Below are positions 34,350-46,432 of a DNA stretch of 64,000 nt, one piece after another. Origin of the DNA: Tanypteryx hageni (taxonomy: Eukaryota > Arthropoda > Insecta > Odonata > Petaluridae); NCBI GenBank assembly GCA_028673005.1, contig CM054113.1:211597504-211661503 (forward strand), in the 5' to 3' direction. The notes under the pieces were generated by a model, which saw only the letters and a program-made list of their open reading frames with translations, did not search any database and had not been told where the DNA came from. Position 1 is the first letter of the stretch. Every line of letters starts with the position of its first letter. The translations under genes were made by a program, and so were the position numbers.

Positions 34350-35690
34350 CGGAAAGTATTTTCTTCTTTTTTGCTCCAAAAGATTTTTTTTCATCCGTTC
34401 GACCGTTTTCAAGTGAGGCTTAACGTCAATTCTATGACAGATATCCTCATAACCAGTACGGTGAGTGGAGCGTTGCGCAAAGAGTGGACGGGGAGAACCA
34501 GTCGAAATGTATTTCTGAAACGGTTCTATGAAAAATGTATCTTAGGCACAAAGTGGAAGAGCGAACTTTCAAATGGCTGCCCGATGCTCGGCCTGTGGGG
34601 ATACTTTTATTTTATATTGCATGTTTCCCCCGTTTTAAATTGCAATCACGTTATCCTTCCAATAGCCCCTCGGACCCTTGGGCTTGTCGGTACAATGGAA
34701 AATGTAAATACATTGTACATTAGGGGGACTTCTTGCTTTCATTTTGTTATTGAATCTGTATGATTTAAATGAATTAAACGAGTGTATTAAACGTGCAGTG
34801 AGTACCTGGTTATTGTCAACAGCATTATGCAATTCGTTCTTATAAAGACATGCTGACAGTATGACTTCCACAAAAAACTGATCATGTATGGTTAAAGGAG
34901 ATAAATGATGATGTACGCCACGCAATTGGGGTTTAAATAAATTTGTAGGTTATTGATCATGTCGTGTTTTTTCCAGTGTAGATATATAGTAATAGCACGA
35001 TCAAATCTGTAAGGATCTTGATAATACTTGTCCACTTGTATTAGTAAGTTAGCAAACCTTCTTCGATAACTAAACAAGCAAATATATATTACCCGAGTAG
35101 ATGTCAGACAGAGATTGGATGGTAGCGATGCATTTCATGCGAAGTATATTGCCTACTTATAAAGCGCAATTGAAAGAAAAAAATGTGTAAGGATTTCCAA
35201 AATTTTAAATTTTACTGTTTATTCTTCTCTGGCATTACCGAATGTGTTACGTGTTCATGGTTTCCTTTGAGACTGAATGCATTTTTAAATGAAAAAGAGA
35301 TGTCAATTTTTAATTAAGTGCGTTATACATACATTGAATTATATAATTCGATGAAATTGTGCTGAATTGACTCCGTTTTCAGTTTGTGTAAACATTGCCA
35401 CTCCTAAAAGAGTAACACGATTTCCATACAACTCGCCGAGAGAAGAACGATCTAGTTTCAAAGACTACTAAGCGCAGTAGGTACACACATCTTCAACCGC
35501 AGCCAAAGCGAACGACCTTTTACAACCAAAGGGACATCCGGATGTCTCCCGTGTTCCTAAAAAGAAATGAAAAATGTCGGGGAGGGCTCATTTACTTTTC
35601 CTTTTTTCCGAAAAATGCACCTTTAATGGCTCAAAGGAAGAAAACTGGACGGGAAAAGACATTTCTTTCTTCTTCTCGAAAGGGACTTGG
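34350..35690. other. No gene recognised
   Basis: Mixed to AT-rich DNA with no recognisable protein domain, structured RNA or element boundary on either strand. Confidence 0.4.
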
Positions 35691-35694
35691 AACG

Positions 35695-35797
35695 TGAGTA
35701 TGAAGAAGGGGAGAGAGATGGAATACAAAAAAGAGAGTGAAGGGAGGAATGCCGGTATTAGGTTGAAGAAGAGAGGAGAGAAGGGGGTGGGAGAAAG

Positions 35798-35831
<34 letters not shown>

Positions 35832-36390
35832 GGGAGGGAAGAGGCTGGTCGGGTAGCACAGTCCAAATCCGAATCATAAGCACGTCGAGATGCTCGGTTA
35901 GGCAGCGATCCAATCGGGGCACGCTTAGCAAGTTCACCCATAAAACATCTAGTCTCTCGAATTAACTCGAGATTGCAAACAGATAATCATTTCACATCTC
36001 CGATCGGACATAAGCGCGGGATGAAATGAACTGGAATGAACGCGGGGCAAAAACAGACGAACAAAAGATGGTAGAGGAATGAGAGAGAGAGTGGGATGAG
36101 AGAGAGATGGATCGAGAGACAAACAGAGAGAGATAGAAGAAAGAGGGATGAAGAACGAGGAATGGGGGATAGAGAGAGAGGGGGCGGGAATACCTGGAAT
36201 CAGGAATGAGGTGCCGAGGTAGGTTGAGGGAGGTGGAGATTGAGGAAAGGGTAGTGCAGACCTCAGAAGACTGACGGGAATCACTCAACAAAGTTAACTT
36301 CCACCCTCCTCCTTCGCCGCCCAGCTTCCTCTCCCACTCATCCCCTTTCCCTGTCCTCTTCTCCCGTTCCCTGTCCTCTCCTCCCGTTCT
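35695..36390. repeat. Purine blocks switching to a pyrimidine block
   Basis: The + strand is G/A-biased at about 35,695-35,850 (including an AG run near 35,801-35,826) and at 36,060-36,250, and becomes C/T-rich at 36,300-36,390. The switch puts purine and pyrimidine tracts on one strand about 50 bases apart, so they could pair with one another. Confidence 0.75.
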
Positions 36391-36399
36391 CAACCTACA

Positions 36400-38745
36400 A
36401 CCGCGGATGTCCCAGACGACGCAGACGGCCACGAAGAAAAAGATATTCGTCCACGGTCTTGTGTCCAACATCACCATTCTATCTAAACACGCACTCTTAA
36501 ACTCCTGCCCACTCTCTCAATTCCTTAGTGCGCAGCCTATTACTCTCTTCCATCTTCACTACCTTTACCGGAAATATTCCCACTATTAATCTCATTCCAA
36601 AAACAAACCAACCAAAATTTCATTTTGAAAAGTAAAGAAGCGAAAGATATTTTTTTTCACGTGGCACAGCAATTAAAAACGGCATTTTTTAAAATTAAGA
36701 TTGTTTTAGTGCGACAGATATTTATGCAACCGCAAAATCCGTGTCGTCGTAGTGCGGCTAAGCGAAGGCGGATTTTTGTGGCGTCTAAGTATGACTCGAA
36801 GATGTACAGTTTACCAACGAATGATGAGTTTCTTTTGCCAACACTGTGTCACAGTGCTAATCGACGTATCGTGGGAGATCAGAGGGAAACCGACTTTTTG
36901 ATCGGTGGCGATTCAGGGAGACGGTTCGTCCCGCATTCTTGATTTGAGCGATTCCCGAAGACCCCCACCTTTCCCGTCTTCCGTCGACATCCTTCTTCTC
37001 CCGTCAAAACAATTGCCAGCGTTCCGATCCTTTTCGAGCGACTCGCGCCAAATAACCTCTAGTTCGATTCTCGCAGGGATAGTCGAAGAATTCTTCAAAA
37101 AACGAAAGGCGATGCCGTATTAAAACTTCAGAAGTGAATGGGTGAGTCATTATCCATTTTGATGAAATAAGCGCTCCTGGAAAAGGTCGTCTGATAATTC
37201 CTCAAAGAGTTACTGTTGTGGTTCAGTGTTTGAAAAATTTCGATCAAAACATGTGCGTTCATATAAACAACGTGCTCAAAATTGGAATGAATGTTCACCA
37301 AGGCAAAACATTATAAATTCATAAATTTTAAGTCGTTCTTCATGTGTATTTATTAAAATGAGGAAATCTAATCAATCAGTTAAATACATCGGCCATAAAC
37401 AGCCATAAGGCGAGCTCGATAATTTTTAATTGGACTAAGAGAAGTACAGAACCCGTAGTTTCACCGCGGGGCATTTCGAGATACGTAAGCGATTTTACAT
37501 GATATGTGCGAACATTGACAGACAACACCAACACTTAGTGATTCATTTAATAACAGAGAACTACAGTAAAATTTAACCCTCGTTAGCATATTTTTCTCTA
37601 AAAACACTACTCCTGATCGTTGGGTGTCCATCCGGTTTATTGCTTTCAAATAACTGAAATTACCTACTCTTCCCTGGGCTCGTGGCATTTAGCAACGCAA
37701 ACCACCCTATTGTTATGCCACTGATACAGCAATAGAAAACCGAATTACGGTGAATATTTTTCATGCAAAGGCACTGACCTCGCAAATACAGCGAAAATGA
37801 GAGTCACAACGGAAAATTGCGTGGTGCCCACTGATGATACGGACAGACACCAGAACAGACGAACACCTGCACAGAAACTCGATGTTTTTATATGTAATAT
37901 GGTGAGGAAAAATCAGCAATAATGTTTATTTATCAATGCAATATTTTGTGAAAAGTTTTTTTTGCAGCAAAATAACTTCAAATATCGACGCTTTACAAAG
38001 ACTACAGAATTCCATTCTTCTTTCCTATGCTTTAGATGTAATTCAGTGCTACTTTTCTTTAATAGGGGCTGTTTTTTGAAAGCTGGATTACGTTGTCTGC
38101 ATTTTGAAGGTTGGATTGGGTCGATTTGTTTTTTGTCTACTCTTTACGAAGAGCATCAAGGGAGCCAACTGCTTAACGTCCATTCCGAAGGACGGAGTGC
38201 TGACTTGCGCGGTCTCCTCAAACTATACAAGTATGGGACGGGACGATCCCAGGTTGAAAAATTCGACCTCCGCCGGATTCGAACGATAGAGTAAGTTAGA
38301 CAAGGCGCTTTTTTCCTCCTTATTTTAGGATTATGGCGTCATCAAAATATTACGTCTTTGGTTGAGATCGATGGCCTCATAATCTATAGATTCCCTTTAA
38401 AAGCATTTTATATCAACGCTATGTAATAATACGCTTCCCATTTAAAAGCAGTAGACTTGTTGCTATAGCAGTTTAAAATTCCCATTGTTAAAATTCGGAA
38501 TATTTTCCCTCTTTTTTTGGATAAAAACAATTCTTCGCTCTCATTCGATAAGGGTCTGAATTCTGTTATCAAAAATATAAACCTCAGTATTTCAGCTATA
38601 TAAATTTTCATGTGCCGAGTTCCTATCTTAATTTTAACTAATTGAAAAATACAAATACCCTGCACCGATTGCACGTTTTTCTTATGGGGTAGAAATGAAA
38701 CTAAGGGGTTGTAATAAAAATATATATTTAAATTTTTTTTTATTA
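36400..38745. other. No gene recognised
   Basis: The part 36,600-37,130 is CpG-containing and fairly free of stops but lacks known motifs. Around 38,100-38,290 there is CCGAAGGACGGAG and later CCGCCGGATTCGAAC, the latter B-box-like on the minus strand. That hints at an old tRNA-derived repeat, but it is too weak to bound. Confidence 0.4.
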
Positions 38746-38760
38746 TACTCTTTTATAATA

Positions 38761-39006
38761 AAGCGCACTGAAAAGTATAGAATAAATTTTTGGGTTCCAG
38801 AAAATATCTCGATCTTAAGGAAATTTTTCGTTTATGATGATTAAATTATTTACTACATTATAAATAGTCTAAAAATTTCTTGTTTAATCAACATATGCCA
38901 TACATCTTTTTTAAAGAGATTCATCGTCGTATCTGATGAAAATGTTCCTTAATATGGAGATATTTTCTGGAACCCAAAAATTTCTTTTATATTTAACAGT
39001 GCGCTT
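38761..39006. mobile_element. TA-flanked MITE with ~60-bp inverted repeats
   Basis: The left end AAGCGCACTGAAAAGTATAG and the reverse-complemented right end AAGCGCACTGTTAAATATAA continue together through AATTTTTGGGTTCCAGAAAA and TATCTC(G/C)AT. TA lies at both flanks (38,759-38,760 and 39,007-39,008), fitting a Tc1/mariner-type non-autonomous element. The right end directly abuts repeat family A copy 2. Confidence 0.8.
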
Positions 39007-39009
39007 TAT

Positions 39010-39661
39010 AAAATAAACTGATGTGGGCAACACATGACTTTCTCCATATTTATATGGCAAATTACATGTTGTTAGCTCTGGGATCTTTGTCAATATTTAC
39101 TTCCGGTTGACAATTAAGAAAAGAAAAGGGAACGTTACTAAGACGTAACTAAGCGTCAATTGTTAACAATAGTCGTCGGTAGGGGGCGTGGTGGTGGCAA
39201 CTAAAAAATAATATATCTCTTAAACAATGCATTATATGTAAAAACGTATCAAAAAAGGTTGTAGAAAATAAAATTTTCTACAACTTTTATTCCAATGCAT
39301 TTATACGTTTATCAAATATTAAAGCAAATATTTCAAAATAACGGATAAGTGAGAAGAGTAAACACCTACTTCCGGTAGACCGATTTTTGCCAAAAACTAA
39401 TCAGATCTTCTTACCTTTATAAAAATGTTAAATATACAATTTTGCGTTGATCTGTTTAATAGTTTTTGAGTTAGAGCGCCCACAAAAATCTATCACATAC
39501 AGACAGACTGAGACAGACTGAAAGAGACAGACAGACATCATCGCGAAACTAGTCAGAACGTGTTCAGGGAACCTTAAAACATGTATTTCCGTTGAAATCT
39601 CGAGTTCGATTTTTTTCATGAAAACAATACTTTCTCTATACTTCGTATATGGAGAAAGTAA
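39010..39661. repeat. ~650-bp dispersed repeat family A, copy 2
   Basis: This is colinear with 25,000-25,652 over its whole length, with small indels. It begins AAATAAACTGATGTGGGCAA and ends ATATGGAGAAAGTA. The GACAGACAGA stretch is at about 39,500-39,535. Confidence 0.88.
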
Positions 39662-39664
39662 AAA

Positions 39665-40880
39665 GTATAAATTAAAAAGTTCTTATATATTTTTCTTTAA
39701 TACTTTTTAGTGAAATTAATTTATAATTATGAGATCAAATTGTAATGTATGAATTTGCATCAAACATTTCTATTTAATATAGAAATTTATATTGTAACTA
39801 ATATTGTTATAAACATTTTATAATGAAATTTTTAGTTGGGCTCTGAATTCATAGTTTCTTCATCGAATGTTTTGGTAATAACTTTAAGGTCGATATTTAC
39901 GTTAGATGAAATGATATTTCGATAAATTCATATAATCCTTTAATAGTACAAACTCTTGAAGTTCAAGTGGTAATACGCTAGGCAATGTAATTCTGTTATT
40001 GTTACTTAAAATCGATAATGAGAAGTAGCTACACTGGAATTGATAACTCTGTTTCTAGCAAACACAACAAATATGGTCGGCGAATTTGTGAATGTCAGTC
40101 GTAAAACTACTATATTTGTCGGTAAGAATTTTATTGTTAAGATGTAGAGATTGATTTAAACTTAACTGATTTAGACATTTACCTCGCGCCCCTTCAGTTT
40201 CGTTTGCCAAACGTCGTGGTTGATTTTCCCTCAGCTTAACGAAACGTGCTTCTAGTTGTTCTTTTGTTTCTTTATTTACACGAAATTCATAACTTACTTT
40301 GAACTTTTATAATCGTTCCAGATACTTCTTTTATTTCCATTTTCTCTTCCTGCCCTTGCCTTGTTTTTTATTCGTTCCAGTCTTTTCTTTCTCTGCTCCA
40401 ATATTCCCCTTTCTTTTCATTTCATGTAGTATTCTTTTTGCCTCGTTAATCTCACTAGCCTTTCTTCCTCCGTTTCATGAAGTTTTTTTCATTTCCGGGG
40501 TTTCTATAAGGTCAATTTCAATAATTATGATCTTAAAATCAATATGGCGTTGCTTGCTTTCACAAGTATTGCATTTTCCTGCCGCTTAGTGTCACTACAA
40601 GTGCGCGGAAAGTACAGCAGGCGACCAGTTCTTAAATTTAAAAATATAATGAAAATACCGAAAACGTGAAAACGGTTTAAATATTTTTTATAGAGGGGCG
40701 TCCTAATATTTTTATCAAGTACAACTTTAGATTCAAATTTATTAATATACATTCATATTTCGGATTTGAGTACATGAATATATCTGAGGTGAAGTTAATA
40801 AAAAATAATATAAAAAGACAGATTACTCTTCAGCGGTTGATCCTAGATGCACAAAATTTATGCCACGCGTAGCCCTCATA
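39665..40880. other. No gene recognised; AT-rich
   Basis: No conserved protein, RNA or bounded repeat was seen. A pyrimidine-biased patch lies at 40,310-40,480. Confidence 0.4.
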
Positions 40881-40884
40881 TAGG

Positions 40885-41370
40885 CCAATCTACCCTGAAA
40901 TTTTGGCTGCTCTAAGTTGCAGGATTGGAGAGATATTATCCGATCGGGCTGAAGGAAAGACAAACGGAATACGTAAGCGATTTTTTAGAAACAAAATGGA
41001 AAAGTATACTCCATAAATGGAATAAACAAATGTTTCAAAGGCGTTCTTTATGGAATATCCGTATAAAACGGTATCGAAATATTCGGCGGTTCTCGAATTT
41101 TTATCTCTGAGACTATAAGTCCTAATTATATGGCATAGCAGATTTTTTGTGGTAAATGTTGTCTTCAATTTGAATATATTTTTAAATCTATAATTCACAG
41201 ATCGTATAAGAGCTTAGGAGAGAAAAATATGGTTTTTAATTGTTGTTTGCCGATAGAATCTTCGTATCGACCGACGTAAAAAAAATATGCAATGGCATGC
41301 TTGGGATTTTCTCGAATTTTTATCTCCGAAACTAATTAGAAATTATATGTAAAGCGGAATCGTGCAAAAA
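40885..41370 (+). repeat. Dispersed repeat family C, copy 1
   Basis: It starts near CCTGAAATTTTGGCTGCTCT. It carries ATGGAAAAGTATACTCCATA followed by AATGGAATA, then the unit CGAATTTTTATCTC(T/C)GA … CACAGATCGTATAAGAGC, seen about one and a half times. The same order occurs at 48,020-49,050 and, cut by the window end, at 63,877-64,000. No coding function is recognised. Confidence 0.75.
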
Positions 41371-41374
41371 GAGG

Positions 41375-41985
41375 CAAGTTTTAGCATAGGAACTCATGAT
41401 GTTACATTTGAGAGCCGACCTGAGCTCAACACGACAATTTAGTAACATTATATTCAGCATTGCTTCCTTTGTCCTTTCTCATAACCTCTTGAGTTGAACT
41501 GCAATCTTTTATAATTTTTAATACAAAGAAATGGTTTCAAAGCCGTGCTAAAGCTAAATTGATGACAGTGCAAATCGAAGTATTTCTCAAAAAGAAAATC
41601 GCCCCAAACCGAAAACATGCCAAGAAAACCCGTGCATTTACAAGGTAATATGATTTGGAAATTTGTGATTCTTTTATCTCAAAACATCAGTATTGAATTA
41701 AATAAGAATATTTGGAAAATCATAAAAAGTCTTGGATCTGACAAAACTTACCAAAACGTTTTAAGCGCACAATTATTTCTGCTATGAAAATACCTTGCGC
41801 AAGAATTTTAAGCCCTGTCAATTTGTTTTTGCATAACATACATGAAAGCAGACGCACAAAAAATATTTAACCGATACTACCTATAAATGAAACTACATTT
41901 TGCCACATAAAGTCCAAAAGGTGGTAAGAATATTTTTAAAAACATTCTTTCATAACTTCCCTTTTGATTAATATTCAGTCCTTAA
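41375..41985. other. No gene recognised; AT-rich
   Basis: About 600 bases without a recognisable motif on either strand. Confidence 0.4.
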
Positions 41986-41989
41986 AGTG

Positions 41990-43190
41990 CCCGGAGGGCA
42001 TTTTCTCCTCCTTTTACGACAGGAGTATCTGTTAGGGTCCGTAACTATTACTTCCAAAAAAAGAACATCAGCGCCCTTCCGACCCCCCTCTCTCTTCTTC
42101 GACCCCCGCCCACCAGTGCCTGCCCTGACCCGCATCACCCGCTCGCCCCCTCCCCTCCGCCACATCTCTCTCATTGGACGAAGCAGCATAACAAGCGATT
42201 ATCAGTGCGATACCAAAACAGGCACGTTTCGGATGTCGGCAATCCTTCTGGACACGGACTCCCTTAAGAATCTTTTTTTTTAAGCGCTTTCGCTTTGGGA
42301 AGGAGGAGAACCCGATCATTACCCGAGATGGGACAACCGAGACAAGAATTCCAAACCCCAACTTCGTCCGCATCCTCTCTCCAGAAGGGATCCTCCCCTC
42401 TCCTTCACCCCTTTTCCCTTAGATGCCGCCCCAACCCATCAAACCCGCGTTCCTAGGCGCATAAACCCACCAACATCCTTTTCGACGTCTGGGAGCTTTT
42501 TCTTCCCGACGTCCTCTTCTGCCACAAAACCCACTTCTTCCCCTGTTTCCCTCACCCTTCTTCCTCCCGACGAACCCTTCCACTTCCTCTCTCTTTCCCT
42601 TTCGATTTCGATCTCCGTTGCCACGTGACGTCAGAAGGGGGAATGCCAATCCGTCAAAATGGCCGCCGTCCTGATGTTGTGCCAGGAACCATCCAGGAGG
42701 CCAGATGGATAGCACACACACACTTCCTCTCTCTCTCTTTACAAATCTCCCATTCCCCCCTCCCTTCCCCACCCGAAAAAGTCTTCCTACCTCAACTCTT
42801 CTCCCTCCCTCTCCTCTTCCTTCTTTCCTTTGACTCTCTCCGTTCCTACGCCAAAACTCCTTTCCTTTCGCTCCCGTCATCCTCATAACCCTTCCTCACT
42901 ATTCGTCTCCCCTTGTCTTTCTGTCCTTCACGATCCACACTCTCAACTCATCTCCACTCAACTGCGGTGATTTCTCATTCAAATCTCAATTCCAAACCGA
43001 TTCCAGTGTCTTCTCTCTCCCTCTCTCTCTCACTCCTTTTTCCCCTCCTCATCCTCCTACGATCGTCGCCATCTTTTCATTTGCTCCAAACCTCCCCCCC
43101 CTCTCCCCATACACACACGCACGCTCCTTCCCTCTCTTTCTCTTCTATCCTTCCCATCCTCGTCTCCTTTTGGAAACCTTTGCCCCATTA
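41990..43190. repeat. Pyrimidine-rich, CpG-containing zone
   Basis: The + strand is C/T-biased at 42,060-42,160, 42,340-42,600 and 42,720-43,190. Between these lies mixed sequence with a promoter-like motif cluster. Long frames on either strand are low-complexity and not credible proteins. Confidence 0.7.
42621..42675. promoter_or_regulatory. E-box/CRE/YY1-like motif cluster
   Basis: CCACGTGACGTCA contains overlapping CACGTG (E-box) and TGACGTCA (full cAMP-response element) palindromes. About 24 bases on, AAAATGGCCGCC resembles the ATGG-GCC core bound by YY1/Pho-type factors. The position within a CpG-containing zone makes a promoter or enhancer possible. No transcript start or exon could be linked to it. 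Confidence 0.3.
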
Positions 43191-43199
43191 GAAGACGGC

Positions 43200-45610
43200 G
43201 TCCAGGTCGTTTTCAGCGAAATTGGAGTCGAGAGGCGATTTGCGGACGGTTTTGTGCGTCATGCGATTACCTCCTCGGGTAAAACCCTAAGACGCAAGGG
43301 ATTCGAGGGCAGGCGCAGAGAATGAAAAGTGACGTATGGCTTCATTTAGGGTAAGCCATTCGTCTGTCGCTTCGTTGAAATTGTCGGCCACCTACGTCGA
43401 GTCGATAATGCCCGCTTAACCTCAAATGAGATCCCTTCTTATCCGCGTCGGGAAAGAAATGAAATAGCAAAGATGACTCCGATTTTTTATTAACTCCGAT
43501 TTAAAAATCACATCCTTGATACGGTCGTGTCCCGAACATAGAGCTATATTACGGTTAAGAGTACCTATATGGATCCGGAAGCATTTTTTTTATTTCTTGT
43601 CTTTTAATTCAAACCGATTGTACTAGACGATTCCTTAATGCAAATCTCCAACTCAAAATAATAAGAATAATTCCAATTTTCCGTCACGCGTGGTCGTTAG
43701 GCTTTATTGCTATGTTTCAGAGAGTTTCTCAGTAGGAAAAAAGCGACATCAAATCGAGATTAATACGTTGTTTATTGCACGGCATTATCTTATGTCCTCT
43801 CTCTCTTCTCAGATGTCTTCCCTCAAAATTGCTGCCACCGAAACACGCTCTTTATTTGGCCCTGGATGATGAACTGCCTTCGAGTGGTGGCATAATTTAA
43901 TTTGCCAGGATAAACATAATATTATTTTGTAAGCTGATTGAAATCTCCACGGGAAATTCAAGCAATAAGCAAAGGCTATTAATAAAAATGGAAGAGACCG
44001 ATATATTTTTATAGCGCACGCAGGAGATGCGTCCATTTCCTTTTTGACTTCGAAGATGGAGGCAGAATAACATTCTTTGTACCGTGCTCATTTTTAATGA
44101 TAGACACGGTTGATAGGAAGTTTATTACACATGCATAGAATTTTCGTTTATAATCGATAACAAAATCCCTTAATACAAAAGATGTTCTCGGATGAGTAAT
44201 TGAACGTAAAAACTGTTAAGGTAATGGCGTAACGATTTTATTCTCGTGTTGCTTAAATTAAAATCCCGTGAAGATATCCCAAGCAAGAAGTAAATTTCAA
44301 GATAAATTGCCTTTAACAATTTAAATTTATCTATATTATTATCTATTCTTAAATATTATGATAAGATTGATGCATGACCAAATATTTTGGAAAACTGGGC
44401 TAATCACAGACTTTTCAAAATATATGAATTTGTGTAGCTAGCTAATGTGAAAATCAGTATTTCAATTATATTTTAGGGTTAAAACTTACTTTTTCCAAGC
44501 TTGTTGACATTACAAGAAATGAATATCAGAAACATGAAAATGTTTAGTGCCGAAAACTTAAGATTATTAAATGGGAAACTATAAGATCTTATTCTACACC
44601 ATCTGATGTTGGAGTCCCAAAAATATTTCAGTTTTATAAATGATTCCTCTAATCGCGAAAACTAGTCTTGACTACGTTCCTCGATTAATGTATAATATAG
44701 ATTTCACGGTTCACGACAAAGTCGACGTACAGTGCTCCGAATATTAAAAAATGCAAATGGAGGATTTTTCTGTATACCTACGTGTTTTTCATGGCAATCA
44801 TTGAATAAAAAGGTAACAACAAAAAAATATTTATTAGCCAATGTATTATCCGATAACAGGAAGCCGTTTACAATGTAATACTCATTTAGGTACGGTTTTA
44901 TATAAAAGTAATTTATGCCATTATCCCTTTTATACGAGGAAACTTTCACTATACAAACTCGATTTTAATTCCAACACAACTACTTTTTATCGGTAAACAC
45001 ATTAGTGGTTATTACTATTCCTGAAACGCCGAGCAAAAACTCCCGTTTTTTTAACTTTTCCGCAAAGAAACAAAAAAAATATCGCTTACCCAAGGACTAC
45101 GAAAGGTTGGTATCAATAATGTATTTATTACCATCCGAAACAAAAACTGCAAGAGTAAAATCGATCAGCTATTCCAATCCGGTGGACGGAAGAAAACCTT
45201 CCCCAACCCCTGCTTCCTTTCTTTCCTTCCACCCTAGCCGTCTTTTACTCATCTCCCTCCCATTCCCTTCCCATTCCCTTCTTCATTCATTTCCTTACCT
45301 CCATCATCATTCTCTCTCGGTTTCCTTCGCTCACTTTTCATCTCTTTCCTTTTTCTGCTTTTATTCCAGTCTTCCATCCATCCAATGGCATGCAGGTGTT
45401 GAAGACAACGTTTTTGGCGACTTTGAAGGAGTTGGGCATCCTACCCATACAGACATAGACAAACAAAGACGAAAAACCTAGACATACAAGACACTTTATA
45501 ACGACTATAAGATTTTTCTGGATGCATGACGTCGGGAAAGTTGAATATTTAAGGCGGCCTTACTGCTTAAAGTTGCTTGATTTTCAATTTTTTTAAAAAT
45601 CGGTGTTGAG
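43200..45610. other. No gene recognised
   Basis: CpG-containing DNA to about 43,450, then AT-rich. A pyrimidine tract at about 45,185-45,370 opens a spurious frame. No motif supports a gene. Confidence 0.4.
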
Positions 45611-45619
45611 GCTTTATGT

Positions 45620-45895
45620 CAGTGTCGGTAACTTACGGCCCGCTAGAGCATTTATGCGGCCCGTGAAGCTATGATGAAAAAGCGAGGTGAAAAAAAATAA
45701 TTCATATTTTTATTAAAATTATGATAATATACTCTTTAACTTTGAAATTTTAACACTAACATCCTTATTTTGACTTGATTTTCACTTAAATGATACCTAA
45801 GAATCTCTCGGTCTCTTTCGATTTAAACTTTTATCCGGCTCGACGAAGCATTAGCAACTTCTGATGCGGCCCGCCCAAAGGATGTTAATTTGAAC
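45620..45895. mobile_element. Truncated hAT MITE, GGCCCGC family
   Basis: It starts CAGTGTCGGTAACTTACGGC and carries GGCCCGC and GCGGCCCG motifs. It later shows CGGCTCGACGAAG and GATGCGGCCCGCC, parallel to the element at 21,056-21,344. The right terminus and target duplication are missing. Confidence 0.65.
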
Positions 45896-46432
45896 AAATT
45901 TAAATTAAAGATTTTAAAGTGTTGTGTTGTAGCTTAGCAATTCTTCAGGTAACTATATTTATACAGTGTTTTATATGGATGGTTGATGTGATGTTAGGAA
46001 AAGAACAATTTATTATTTTTGTCATTTAAGTTAGGTGATTAAAATATGAAATATTCTACAATTTCACTCCTACTAGTATCTAAAGCTGAATTACTCTGAA
46101 CTAGCAGTATATTTTCATTGATTTTAAACAATATGAATGGATAAGTTAGTATTTCCATTAATGAAACAAAAGATACTATCAAACTTCTTACTACTTATAT
46201 ATCAAACATTCTTACGTTTGCCACTGAGTTCTCTACTTCTGTCTGCCATTCTCTCAACTGTAAAAAGATTAAATAGAAACCCCCACATCACTCAACAGCT
46301 GGTAGGTTGACACTTTTGCAAATTTTTACGCCCATGCAAGCTGAAAGGTTATCATAATTATATTATAAAGTTTATTCATATTAAAGTATTAGCCATATAA
46401 AAGTTGGTTATAAAAATTCATTTTTATACCTT

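Noticed and set aside
35992..36477. 161-codon minus-strand frame
   Set aside because: It spans purine and pyrimidine tracts that switch strand; no conserved motif.
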